Shown here piece after piece: positions 27,059 through 34,491 of a stretch of DNA of 34,491 nt. The DNA is taken from positions 1 through 34,491 of the forward strand of contig JAKATL010000030.1 of NCBI GenBank assembly GCA_021827985.1, written 5' to 3'. The translations under genes and the position numbers were made by a program. Below the pieces are notes generated by a model that was not told where the DNA came from, ran no database searches, and was given only the letters and a program-made list of their open reading frames with translations. This DNA is from a bacterium (GTDB lineage: Bacteria > Chloroflexota > Dormibacteria > Aeolococcales > Bog-877). How positions within the stretch are numbered: the first letter of the stretch is position 1; each line of letters begins with the position of its first letter.

Positions 27059-27687
27059 CGCCGCGCCTCCGCCCAGGGCATGACCTCCGGCGGCGCGAAG
27101 GGCTGGAGCCCGACTGACTCCGATGGAGGTCCTTCCCGGGTCAGCCGTCGCACCGCCTCCAGCTGGCGCCCGGCGACACGGGGAAGGCTGTGGCGAATCG
27201 CCTGGACCAAGCAGGCATACGGACTCCCCAGCTCGTCCAAGCGCAGCCAGAGCAATTCCAGGCCGAGGCGCTGTTCTTGGAGCAACTCCCGCCCGACCCC
27301 GCCCGGGGCGAGGGCGGCGAACTCCAGCATGGCCGGCAGATAGTCGGGAAGCTCCGGGCCTTCCATCTCCAGCCCGGCCGCTCGGTACAGCCACTTGAGG
27401 CGCAGCAACTCCTGGCCCCGGCGGCGGGTGTCCCCGTGGGTGAAGTAAGTGAGGTAGAGGCTGCACCGCCGCTGCAGGTCGAAGGTCTCGACATAGTCCT
27501 GGCGGATCGTGGGCCAGGGCGTGGCCTCCCAGTAGTCAAGAAAGGGAGAGAGCCCGCGTCGCATACGTGAGCTCAAACCTCGGACCGCCGCCGTGAGCTC
27601 CGGCTGCGCGCGCTCCACGTCCACACCTGGGTACTGGAGGAGCACGGAGAGCAGTTTGAAGGGCGCTGGGCCCCCGTGAGCCGGCAT
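27055..27687 (-). CDS. narJ: Nitrate reductase assembly chaperone NarJ
   Basis: This 210-residue cytosolic chaperone of the NarJ/DMSO-reductase chaperone family is needed for molybdenum cofactor insertion into NarG and membrane docking; it is not part of the final complex. The family block DYVETFDLQRRCSLYLTYF followed by GDTRRRGQELLRLK is intact, and LPDYLPAMLEFAAL follows. ATG 27687 overlaps the narH TGA (TGATG), and its own TGA overlaps narI's GTG. Confidence 0.95.
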   Translation of the reverse strand: MPAHGGPAPFKLLSVLLQYPGVDVERAQPELTAAVRGLSSRMRRGLSPFLDYWEATPWPTIRQDYVETFDLQRRCSLYLTYFTHGDTRRRGQELLRLKWLYRAAGLEMEGPELPDYLPAMLEFAALAPGGVGRELLQEQRLGLELLWLRLDELGSPYACLVQAIRHSLPRVAGRQLEAVRRLTREGPPSESVGLQPFAPPEVMPWAEARR

Positions 27688-29270
27688 CAGTGACCTGGCC
27701 CCGGGCCAGGTTTGAGCATGGGAAGGGGCACGAGCCGGTGGCCCGCGCCAACCCGCCGGCCGAGCATGAAACTCTCGTTGACGGCCTGAGTCGGCCGGGG
27801 CAGCGCCCCACAGCTCCCGGGTCCGCCCTCGAAGTCCAGTCCGCAGCTGCCCGGCAGCTCGGAAAGCCGCTGCGCCTGCTCGCTGTGCGCCTGGGGGACG
27901 ACGTAGCGATCCTCATACTTGGCCACCGCCAGCAGGCGGTACATGGCCTCGATCTCGGTAGGCTCCAAAGCGGTCGCGGCGGCAGCCTGCTGGTCGCGCA
28001 CCCCCAGCACCTCCAGCTTGCGCATGTAGCTGCGCATCCCCGCAAGCCGGCCCAGCGCCTGCCGGATCGTCTCGCTGTCCCCCGCGGCGAGGATGTTGGC
28101 CAGGTAGGCCGTCGGGATGCGCATGGAGTCGATGGCGGGGAACAGCTGGTCCGGGTCGGCCTCATACCCGTCCTGCTCCAGGGCGTTGACTACCGGCGAC
28201 AGAGGGGGGACGTACCAGACCATAGGCAGGGTGCGGTACTCGGGGTGGAGCGGGAGGGCCACCCGCCAGCGGTGGGCCAGGGCATAGACCGGGGAGCGTT
28301 GCGCGTAGTCGATCCAGTCGTCGGGGATGCCGTCCCGGCGCGCCTGCTCCTGCACCCGGGGATCGGCGGGATCGAGGAAGACTCTCAGCTGCGCCTCCAG
28401 GAGCCGCTTCTCGTCGGGCTCCGAGGCCGCCTCCTGGACCCGGTCCGCGTCGTAGAGCACGAGGCCCAAGTACCGGATCCTCCCGACGCAGGTCTCAGAG
28501 CACACGGTGGGGAGCCCGAGCTCAATCCGCGGATAGCAGAGGGTGCACTTCTCGGCCTTGCCCGTGTGGTGATTGAAGTAGACCTTCTTGTACGGGCAGC
28601 CGGAGACGCAGAAGCGCCACCCTCGGCACTTGTCCTGGTCGACCAGGACGATCCCGTCCTCCTCGCGCTTGTACATGGCCCCGGAGGGGCAGGAGGCCAC
28701 GCACGAGGGGTTGAGGCAGTGCTCGCAGATCCGCGGCAGATAGAACATGAAGGTGCGCTCATAGGTGAGCCTCACCTGCTCCTGGAGGCCGGCCAGGTCG
28801 GGATCGTGGGGGGCGGTCTCCGGGGCGCCGGCCAGCATGTCGTCCCAATTCGGGCCCCACCGGACGTCCATACGCTTGCCGGTGAGCTGCGACTGGGGCC
28901 TCGCCACCGGGTCGCGATCCGACAGCGGGGCATCGATCAGGGTGTGATAGTCGTAGGTCCAGGGCTCGTAGTAGTCGTCGATGACAGGGAGGTCGGGGTT
29001 CCAAAAGATCGTCAGCAGCTTGCGCAGCTGTCCCCCGGCTCGGAGCCGCAGCCGGCCTCGGCGGTCAAGCTTCCACCCCCCCTGCCAGTGCTGGTTGTCC
29101 TCCCATCGCCGGGGATACCCCAGCCCCGGCTTGGTCTCGACGTTGTTGAACCAGACGTACTCGGTGCCCTTTCGGTTGGTCCAGACCTGCTTGCAGGTGA
29201 CGCTGCAGGTGTGGCAGCCGATGCACTTGTCCAGGTTCATCACCATCCCGACCTGGGCGCGCACCTTCAT
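27687..29270 (-). CDS. narH: Respiratory nitrate reductase beta subunit NarH
   Basis: This 527-residue Fe-S subunit relays electrons from NarI hemes to NarG through three 4Fe-4S and one 3Fe-4S cluster. Cysteine groups are CIGCHTCSVTC at the N-terminus, CEHCLNPSCVASCP, CRGWRFCVSGCP and CTLC...C...C. The Trp in CRGWRFC replaces a cysteine, marking the 3Fe-4S site as in E. coli NarH. ATG 29270 overlaps the narG TGA by 1 nt (TGATG). The last ~40 residues form a Pro/Gly-rich tail. The open frame upstream of the ATG is a shadow of narG. Confidence 0.96.
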   Translation of the reverse strand: MKVRAQVGMVMNLDKCIGCHTCSVTCKQVWTNRKGTEYVWFNNVETKPGLGYPRRWEDNQHWQGGWKLDRRGRLRLRAGGQLRKLLTIFWNPDLPVIDDYYEPWTYDYHTLIDAPLSDRDPVARPQSQLTGKRMDVRWGPNWDDMLAGAPETAPHDPDLAGLQEQVRLTYERTFMFYLPRICEHCLNPSCVASCPSGAMYKREEDGIVLVDQDKCRGWRFCVSGCPYKKVYFNHHTGKAEKCTLCYPRIELGLPTVCSETCVGRIRYLGLVLYDADRVQEAASEPDEKRLLEAQLRVFLDPADPRVQEQARRDGIPDDWIDYAQRSPVYALAHRWRVALPLHPEYRTLPMVWYVPPLSPVVNALEQDGYEADPDQLFPAIDSMRIPTAYLANILAAGDSETIRQALGRLAGMRSYMRKLEVLGVRDQQAAAATALEPTEIEAMYRLLAVAKYEDRYVVPQAHSEQAQRLSELPGSCGLDFEGGPGSCGALPRPTQAVNESFMLGRRVGAGHRLVPLPMLKPGPGPGH

Positions 29271-32200
29271 CAGAAGACCACCTCGGACTGCCGCTTGCTC
29301 AGCACCGTGATCTCGTCGCGCTGGGAGCCCGTGGGCCCGAAGTAGTTGAACCCGAAGGAGAGCTGGGCGTAGCCACCGATCAGGTGGGTCGGCTTCCAGA
29401 CCACCCGGGTGAGGGAGTTGTCGACCCCGCCTCGGCTGCCGTGCAGCTCGCTGAGCGGGACGTTCACGTGGCGATCCTTGGCGTGATACATGAGGCACAC
29501 CCCCGAAGGCAGCCGGTGGGTGACGGCCGCCCGGCAGGTGATCACCCCGTTGCGGTTGTACGCCTCGATCCAGTCGTTGTCCCGGACCTGGATGGCGGCG
29601 GCGTCCTCCTGGCTGATCCAGATCACCGGACCGCCCCGGAACAGGGTGAGCATGAAGAGGTTGTCCTGGTACTCGGAATGGATCGACCACTTGGAGTGCG
29701 GCGTGAGGTACCGGACGGTCACCTCCAGCCGACCCGCCTGCCCGAGCTGCTGGTCGCCGAAGTGGCGGCGATAGTTCAGGGGCGGCTTGAAGGTGGGCAG
29801 CTCCTCTCCCAGCTCCAGCATCCACTCATGGTCGAGGTAGAAGTGCTGGCGGCCACTCAAGGTGTGCCAAGGCTTGCCCCGTTCCACGTTGACGGTGAAC
29901 GGGGCGTAGCGGCGGTCGTGGGCCTCGATCCCCGACCACTCCGGGGAGGTGATCACGGTGCGGGGCTGGACCTGCGTGTCCCTGAAGGTTATGCGGTCGG
30001 CCTCGCGGGAGGCCGCCAGATCGGCCAGCGGCACTCCACAGCGCTGCTCCAGGGACCGGAAGCCCTCGACCGCGAGCCGGCCATTGCAGGTTCCAGAGAG
30101 CGCGAGGATGGCCTCAGCGACGTCCTCGGCCCGGTCCAGCTTGGGGCGGCCGTCGGCCACCCCTCCGCGCACGACGCCGTTGCGCGCCCGCAGCTCCTCG
30201 ATCTCGAGGACCGGCTTCCAGTCGGCTCCCTTGGTCTGGCTACCAACTTCCTCAAGCAGGGGCCCAACCGCCCGCATCTTCTGCGCGACCGCTGGGTAGT
30301 CACGCTCCACCACCAGCAGCTTGGGCATGGTTCGGCCCGGGACCGGTTCGCATTCGGCCCGGGTCCAGTCCAGCACTCGTCCGAGGGGCTGCGCGATCTC
30401 GTCCGGGGTGTCATGTAGCAGCGGGGCACACACCAGGTCCTGCCTGAGCCCAAGATGCTGCTCTGCGAGCTTCGAGAAGGCCGCGGCGATCCGGTTGAAG
30501 GCCTCCCAGTCCGTCTTCGCCTCCCAGGGTGGAGGCACCGCCTGGTTGAAGCTGTGCACGAACGGATGCATGTCGGTGGACGAGATGTCGTACTTCTCGT
30601 ACCAGGTGGCGGCGGGCAGCACGACATCGGAGAAGAGGCAGTTGGAGGTCATTCGGAAGTCGATGGTGGTGAGCAGGTCGAGCTTGCCCCGCGGGGGCTC
30701 ATCCCGCCAGCGGAGCTCCTGGGGGCGGAGCTCCGGAGGGCTCTCCTCCGCTCGCACCGCGGGATCTGTGGTCCCCAGCAGATGCTTCAGGAAGTACTCA
30801 TGCCCCTTGCCGGACGAGCCCAAGAGGTTGGCCCGCCACACCGTGAGGACCCGCGGGAAGTTGCCCGGGGCGTCGGGGTCCTCGGCGGCGAAGTGCAGCC
30901 GGCCCGACCTGAGTTCTTGGACCACATGCTCGGCGGGTTCACGCCCTTGGCGACGCGCTGCGTCCACCAGTTCCAACGGATTCCGGTCAAAGCTGGGGTA
31001 GGCTGGCAGCCAGCCCAGGCGGCTGGCCTGGACGTAGCAGTCCGCGAACTGGCGGCCCTGAAACAGGCCGCGGCCAAGCGAGGACGCCAGTTCCTGCGCG
31101 CCATACCCTTCGTAGCGCCACTGGTCGGTGGCGAGATACAGGTACGGGGTCGAGGCCTGGTGCCGGGGTGGCCGCACCCAGTCCAGCGCGAAGGCCATCG
31201 CCTGCCACCCGGCGAGCGGCCTCACCTTCTCCTGCCCCACGTAGTGGGCCCAACCCCCGCCGTTGCGCCCCTCACACCCACAAAGCAGGAGCAGCGAGAG
31301 GAAGGTCCGATAGATGAGGTCGGAGTGGAACCAGTGATTGGTCCCTGCTCCCATCGCGATCATGGAGCGGCCTTCGGTGACCTCGGCGTTGCGGGCGAAC
31401 TCCCGGGCGATCCGGGTCGCCAGCTGGGACTCGACGGAGGTGATCTCCGCCTGCCACGCGGGGGTGCAGGGCTCCGGGTCGTCATACCCGGTGGGCCAGT
31501 GCCCCGGCATTCCTGGGCGCCCGACTCCGTACTGCGCCAGCATGAGGTCGTAGACGGTGGTCACCAAATGGCCGCCCAGGCGCAGGACCGGAACTCCGCG
31601 GACCAGGTCGGAGCCCCCCTCACCACCACCGAGGTCGAAGCGGGGAAGCCGCACCTCCCGCCGCTCGTCGGAGTGCTCGAAGACGCTCAGCGCCGGCCTC
31701 ACGTCGCCCAGCTCCAGGTTCCACCGTCCCTTGGCGGTCTGGTAGCGGTGTCCGACGGCCCCGGGAGGCACCGTCGGGGCCCCGGTGTTCTCGTCCAGGA
31801 CGACCAGTTTCCACTCGGGCAGTTCCTCGCCGCTGCCGGCCTCCAGGTCCGAGGCCCGGAGGAACCGCCCGGGGACCAAACCGTCGGGCGTCGGGTCCAG
31901 GGTCACCAGGAATGGGAGGTCGGTGAACCGGCGCGCATAGTCCTGGAAGTAGCGGACCTGGCGATCCACATAGAACTCCTTCAGGATCACGTGGCCCATG
32001 GTCATGGCCAGAGCGGCGTCGGTTCCGGGCTGAGCCGGCAGCCAATGGTCAGCGAACTTCACGTGGTCCGAGTAGTCCGGAGACACCACCACGACCTTTT
32101 GGCCGCGGTAGCGGGCCTCGGTCATGAAGTGGGCGTCCGGGGTGCGGGTGATGGGCAGGTTGGTACCCCAGATGACCAGGTACCCCGCGTTCCACCAGTC

Positions 32201-32956
32201 GCCGGACTCGGGGACGTCGGTCTGGTCGCCGAACACCTGGGGCGACGCCGGCGGCAGGTCGGCGTACCAGTCGTAGAAGCTCAGGATCACCCCGCCGATC
32301 AGCGCCAGGAAGCGAGTCCCAGCGGCATACGAGACCTGCGACATGGCCGGGATCGGAGAGAAGCCCGCCACCCGGTCCGGTCCGTGGGCTTTGATGGTGT
32401 AAACATGCGCGGCGGCGATCATCTCCACGGCCTCATCCCAGGAAGCCCGGACGAAGCCACCCTTGCCCCGATGCGACTTGTAGAGCGCCGCCTTCTCGGG
32501 ATCCTCCACAATCGACGCCCACGCCGTAACCGGGTCTGGGCTCTCGCGCTTGGCCTCCTGGTAGAGCTCCAAGAGACTGCCCCGGATGTAGGGATAGCGG
32601 ACCCTGAGGGGAGAGTAGGTGTACCAGGAGAACGAGGCACCTCGCGGGCATCCCCGCGGCTCGTACTCGGGCATGGTTGGACCCACGGAGGGATAGTCAA
32701 CCGCCTGGTTCTCCCAGGTGATCAGCCCATCTTTCACGTAGACGTTCCAGGAGCAGGAACCGGTGCAGTTGACCCCATGGGTGGAACGCACCACCTTGTC
32801 GTGCTGCCACCGATCTCGGTAGAAGGACTCCCACTCTCGGCCCTTGGCCACCAGCTGGCTCCAGCCCTCCGCCGAGGCCCGCCCCTTGCGGAAGAACTGG
32901 TGGGCGGCGAGAAGTGGGCCCCCCCTGGTTCCCGTCTGCCCTCCTCCTTCGCCCAA
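29270..32956 (-). CDS. narG: Respiratory nitrate reductase alpha subunit NarG
   Basis: This ~1,228-residue catalytic subunit reduces nitrate to nitrite at a Mo-bisMGD centre. The FS0 cluster ligands H60, C64, C68 and C103 (HGVNCTGSC...CPRGAS) have the same 4-4-35 spacing as E. coli H49/C53/C57/C92. The Mo aspartate lies in SFYDWYADLPPASP. No functional Tat signal is evident, so the active site should face the cytoplasm as in classical NarG. The start is uncertain: TTG 32956 has GGAGAGG a few nt upstream and fits E. coli length; TTG 32992 would add 12 residues. It is the first gene of narGHJI, with an operator dyad ~90-120 nt upstream. Confidence 0.95.
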   Translation of the reverse strand: MGEGGGQTGTRGGPLLAAHQFFRKGRASAEGWSQLVAKGREWESFYRDRWQHDKVVRSTHGVNCTGSCSWNVYVKDGLITWENQAVDYPSVGPTMPEYEPRGCPRGASFSWYTYSPLRVRYPYIRGSLLELYQEAKRESPDPVTAWASIVEDPEKAALYKSHRGKGGFVRASWDEAVEMIAAAHVYTIKAHGPDRVAGFSPIPAMSQVSYAAGTRFLALIGGVILSFYDWYADLPPASPQVFGDQTDVPESGDWWNAGYLVIWGTNLPITRTPDAHFMTEARYRGQKVVVVSPDYSDHVKFADHWLPAQPGTDAALAMTMGHVILKEFYVDRQVRYFQDYARRFTDLPFLVTLDPTPDGLVPGRFLRASDLEAGSGEELPEWKLVVLDENTGAPTVPPGAVGHRYQTAKGRWNLELGDVRPALSVFEHSDERREVRLPRFDLGGGEGGSDLVRGVPVLRLGGHLVTTVYDLMLAQYGVGRPGMPGHWPTGYDDPEPCTPAWQAEITSVESQLATRIAREFARNAEVTEGRSMIAMGAGTNHWFHSDLIYRTFLSLLLLCGCEGRNGGGWAHYVGQEKVRPLAGWQAMAFALDWVRPPRHQASTPYLYLATDQWRYEGYGAQELASSLGRGLFQGRQFADCYVQASRLGWLPAYPSFDRNPLELVDAARRQGREPAEHVVQELRSGRLHFAAEDPDAPGNFPRVLTVWRANLLGSSGKGHEYFLKHLLGTTDPAVRAEESPPELRPQELRWRDEPPRGKLDLLTTIDFRMTSNCLFSDVVLPAATWYEKYDISSTDMHPFVHSFNQAVPPPWEAKTDWEAFNRIAAAFSKLAEQHLGLRQDLVCAPLLHDTPDEIAQPLGRVLDWTRAECEPVPGRTMPKLLVVERDYPAVAQKMRAVGPLLEEVGSQTKGADWKPVLEIEELRARNGVVRGGVADGRPKLDRAEDVAEAILALSGTCNGRLAVEGFRSLEQRCGVPLADLAASREADRITFRDTQVQPRTVITSPEWSGIEAHDRRYAPFTVNVERGKPWHTLSGRQHFYLDHEWMLELGEELPTFKPPLNYRRHFGDQQLGQAGRLEVTVRYLTPHSKWSIHSEYQDNLFMLTLFRGGPVIWISQEDAAAIQVRDNDWIEAYNRNGVITCRAAVTHRLPSGVCLMYHAKDRHVNVPLSELHGSRGGVDNSLTRVVWKPTHLIGGYAQLSFGFNYFGPTGSQRDEITVLSKRQSEVVF

Positions 32957-33047
32957 CCACCCTCTCCGAACTGAGCGATCGTCCGCCCGCAAGGTCGCCG
33001 GGCGTCACACGGGTAGGGCCCCAACCCTGAGGCCCCTTGCCCGCAGA

Positions 33048-33074
33048 GTTTACACCATTGCCGCTGTGCTAAAC
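33048..33074 (-). promoter_or_regulatory. Dyad operator/promoter upstream of narG (site 3 of 3)
   Basis: On the minus strand GTTTAGCAC and GTGTAAAC flank exactly 10 nt, matching the architecture at 4848-4876. The narG-proximal half runs into TAAACT (TAnnnT), a possible -10 that would give a leader of roughly 50-85 nt before narG. No FNR/NarL-type box is visible, so this dyad is the best candidate for nar control. Confidence 0.5.
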
Positions 33075-33150
33075 CGGGACAGTTGCGAGCCGGCCGCGGA
33101 CCCGCGAGCTCTCCCGAGCGGCGCCACCTGGCCAGGCGCTCGGGCGATGC

Positions 33151-33156
33151 GACAAT
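33151..33156 (+). promoter_or_regulatory. Putative -10 box of the PatA-like gene, leaderless geometry
   Basis: GACAAT ends 6 nt before GTG 33163, the same gap as the other putative leaderless starts. The GGAGG immediately before the GTG is too close to act as an ordinary ribosome-binding site. Confidence 0.4.
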
Positions 33157-33162
33157 TCGGAG

Positions 33163-34050
33163 GTGCCCGAGGCGGAACGGCCCCTGCCCCACGCCGCCCT
33201 GCGAGCGGGCCTGAACGTCACAGCCGGGTTTCTGCATCTCCTGGGGGGCCACAGATACCGGCTTGCGGACGCGGTGGCCAACTTCGCCTTCGCCGTCCAG
33301 CCCCGACGGAGAGCCATCACCGCCGCCAACTTCCAGAAGGTTGTGCCGGGGCTGGACCGGCGCGGCGCGCGTCGTCTGGCCGCCCGCAGCTACCGCGAGT
33401 ACGCCAGAACCGCGCTGGACTTCGTCTACGTCCACCGACTCCCGCGCCCCCGGCTCCTGTCCACCTTCGCGGCCTTCGGAGCAGATAGGCTCCTGGACCT
33501 TCGGATGCGCGGGCAGGGGGCGGTCCTCGTCCTCTTCCACCTCGGCACCTGGGACGCCGGCGGTGCGTACGCCACAGCTATCGGCCTGCCGCTCACGGTG
33601 GTGATGGCGGACGAGGGCTCCGCAGCCATCCGCGACCTGGTGGTGTGGGCGCGCTCGGAGATGGGGATGCGCACCGTGCTGGCGTCGCGCTCCCCTCGGA
33701 CCGTCCTGGCGGCGCTGCGCCGGGGGGAGGTGGTGGCGCTGGTGGCCGACATCCCGGGAGACACCCCCTCCTTGGAGGTGGAGTTCCTCGGCCACCTCAC
33801 CGAGATCTCGGACCTCCCCTACCGGCTGGCGCGGCACACCGGCTGCCCGCTACTCCCGGTGGTGGCGGTGCGCAGCCCGGCCGGGGGCTACTTCATCGAG
33901 GTGCACCAAGCCGTCCACGTGGAGCCGGGGGTCGATCCCCAGAAAGCGCTCCACCCGGTGATCGAGGTCTTCGAGCGCGCGGTCCTTCGCTGGCCCGAGC
34001 AGTGGTACCCCTTTGAGAGAGGACGCCTGCGTGACCCCAGACCAGCCTGA
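33163..34050 (+). CDS. Lysophospholipid/PIM acyltransferase-like protein (HtrB/LpxL/PatA family)
   Basis: This 295-residue acyltransferase has an HX4D catalytic motif (H126-LGTW-D131), preceded by GQGAVLVLF, and VALVADIPGD (192-200) as the second family block. This family transfers acyl chains to lipid A or, in actinobacteria, to mannose of phosphatidylinositol mannosides (PatA). It acts at the inner face of the membrane. The next gene is a GT4 glycosyltransferase; the same order (patA then pimA) occurs in mycobacteria, so a glycosylated phospholipid pathway is likely. GTG 33163 is supported by a -10-like hexamer. It diverges from narG. Confidence 0.82.
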   Translation: MPEAERPLPHAALRAGLNVTAGFLHLLGGHRYRLADAVANFAFAVQPRRRAITAANFQKVVPGLDRRGARRLAARSYREYARTALDFVYVHRLPRPRLLSTFAAFGADRLLDLRMRGQGAVLVLFHLGTWDAGGAYATAIGLPLTVVMADEGSAAIRDLVVWARSEMGMRTVLASRSPRTVLAALRRGEVVALVADIPGDTPSLEVEFLGHLTEISDLPYRLARHTGCPLLPVVAVRSPAGGYFIEVHQAVHVEPGVDPQKALHPVIEVFERAVLRWPEQWYPFERGRLRDPRPA

Positions 34051-34491
34051 GGACAGGCTGAGCGTGTCCCTCCTGGGGCATGCCGGAGGACGGCGCGCGG
34101 ACGGCCTCAGCAGCTACACGGAGCAGGTGGCGCAGGGCTTGCACCAGAGGGGCTGCACCGTGTACCTGCACCACGCCGCCGAGGACGGCCTCCTGGTGCC
34201 CCTGGCCTCGGAGATGGCCACCTCATGGCCCACCCTGCGGTTCAAGACCGTCACCATTCCCCGCCTGGGGTTCCGCCGCCGGATGGAGGCGGCGATCGCC
34301 CTCCAGCGGCCCCAGGTGACCCACTGCTCATTGAGCTTCACCCTCGCCGACGGCTGGGTGGGAAAGCTGGCCCGCCGGCACGGCTCCGCCACCGTGGCCA
34401 CCTTCCACCTCCCCTTCGGCGCCGAGGGCACCGCCCGGGGGATGGTCATGCGCCAGCTGCACCGCTTCTGGCTCTCTCGGCTGGGCGCCTA
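34031..34491 (+). CDS. GT4-family glycosyltransferase, N-terminal part (runs off the window)
   Basis: The first 153 codons of an open frame run to the window end without a stop. After a short polar lead, LSVSLLGHAG and DGLSSYTEQVAQGLHQRGCTVYLHHA match the N-terminal Rossmann half of GT-B/GT4 enzymes (first strand, Gly-rich turn, helix). VTHCSLSFTLADGWVGKLARR and VATFHLPFG are the typical following strands. GTG 34031 overlaps the acyltransferase stop by 20 nt. It may be a PimA-like mannosyltransferase given the patA-like neighbour; donor and acceptor cannot be read from this half. Confidence 0.78.
   Translation, partial: MTPDQPEDRLSVSLLGHAGGRRADGLSSYTEQVAQGLHQRGCTVYLHHAAEDGLLVPLASEMATSWPTLRFKTVTIPRLGFRRRMEAAIALQRPQVTHCSLSFTLADGWVGKLARRHGSATVATFHLPFGAEGTARGMVMRQLHRFWLSRLGA

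Noticed and set aside
32393..32404. Copy of the GTTTACACCATC word inside narG
   Set aside because: It encodes the conserved residues VYTI of NarG and has no dyad partner, so it is read as codon coincidence.
30455..32974. 839-codon plus-strand open frame opposite narG
   Set aside because: Antisense shadow of narG, with no recognisable domains.
33000..33162. FNR or NarL sites upstream of narG
   Set aside because: No TTGAT-N4-ATCAA or tandem NarL heptamers were found; the only structured signal is the CAC-N10-GTG dyad.

Overview
The window is about 34.5 kb of very GC-rich bacterial DNA, densely coded, with many GTG and some TTG starts and many overlapping stop/start codons. Several promoters appear to make leaderless mRNAs, with a -10 hexamer ending exactly 6 nt before the start codon. 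SufR-type regulators, an AcnA aconitase with an insertion, a two-domain transaldolase and a PatA/PimA-like lipid pair suggest a free-living actinobacterium or a related deep terrabacterial lineage (Chloroflexota or Dormibacterota type). The phylum is an inference. No rRNA, tRNA, CRISPR array or insertion sequence was seen.

Layout. Positions 118-4796 carry housekeeping enzymes: a D-2-hydroxyacid dehydrogenase, a sulfurtransferase, an SDR and a DUF255 thioredoxin-like protein. Positions 4882-9573 (+) form a tight ten-gene operon: a SufR-like winged-helix regulator, a SufT-like DUF59 protein, a DUF2249 protein, a cupin-hemerythrin fusion, an OsmC-DUF2249 fusion, a small protein, a Rieske protein, a 7Fe ferredoxin, an unknown protein and a CopD-like membrane protein. 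Positions 9591-12177 (-) encode a heme-copper-oxidase-like membrane protein and a type II NADH dehydrogenase. Positions 12816-21909 (-) form a long co-directional run: a Rieske-DUF2231 membrane protein, two tiny Cys-rich proteins, transaldolase, an AhpD-like protein, an AlkA-like glycosylase, aconitase, a zinc-ribbon protein, a flavin reductase and a cobalamin adenosyltransferase. Positions 21998-24694 (+) encode a second Cys-bearing regulator, FolE, a DJ-1/PfpI protein and a DUF488 protein. Positions 24878-32956 (-) are narGHJI followed by an SRPBCC-like gene and a TDT/SLAC1-type transporter. Positions 33163-34491 (+) encode a PatA-like acyltransferase and the start of a GT4 glycosyltransferase.

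How it fits together. The best candidate for an undescribed system is a nitrate-respiration and Fe-S protection regulon. A near-identical dyad, TTTnnCAC-N10-GTGTA-like, lies over or beside the putative promoters of three units: the SufR-like regulator operon, the heme-copper/NDH-2 pair and narGHJI. NDH-2 could feed the quinone pool that NarI drains. The DUF59, DUF2249, hemerythrin, Rieske and ferredoxin genes could repair or supply Fe-S proteins under nitrite or NO stress. The regulator, through three C-terminal cysteines, could sense the cluster state. The regulatory link is inferred from sequence only.
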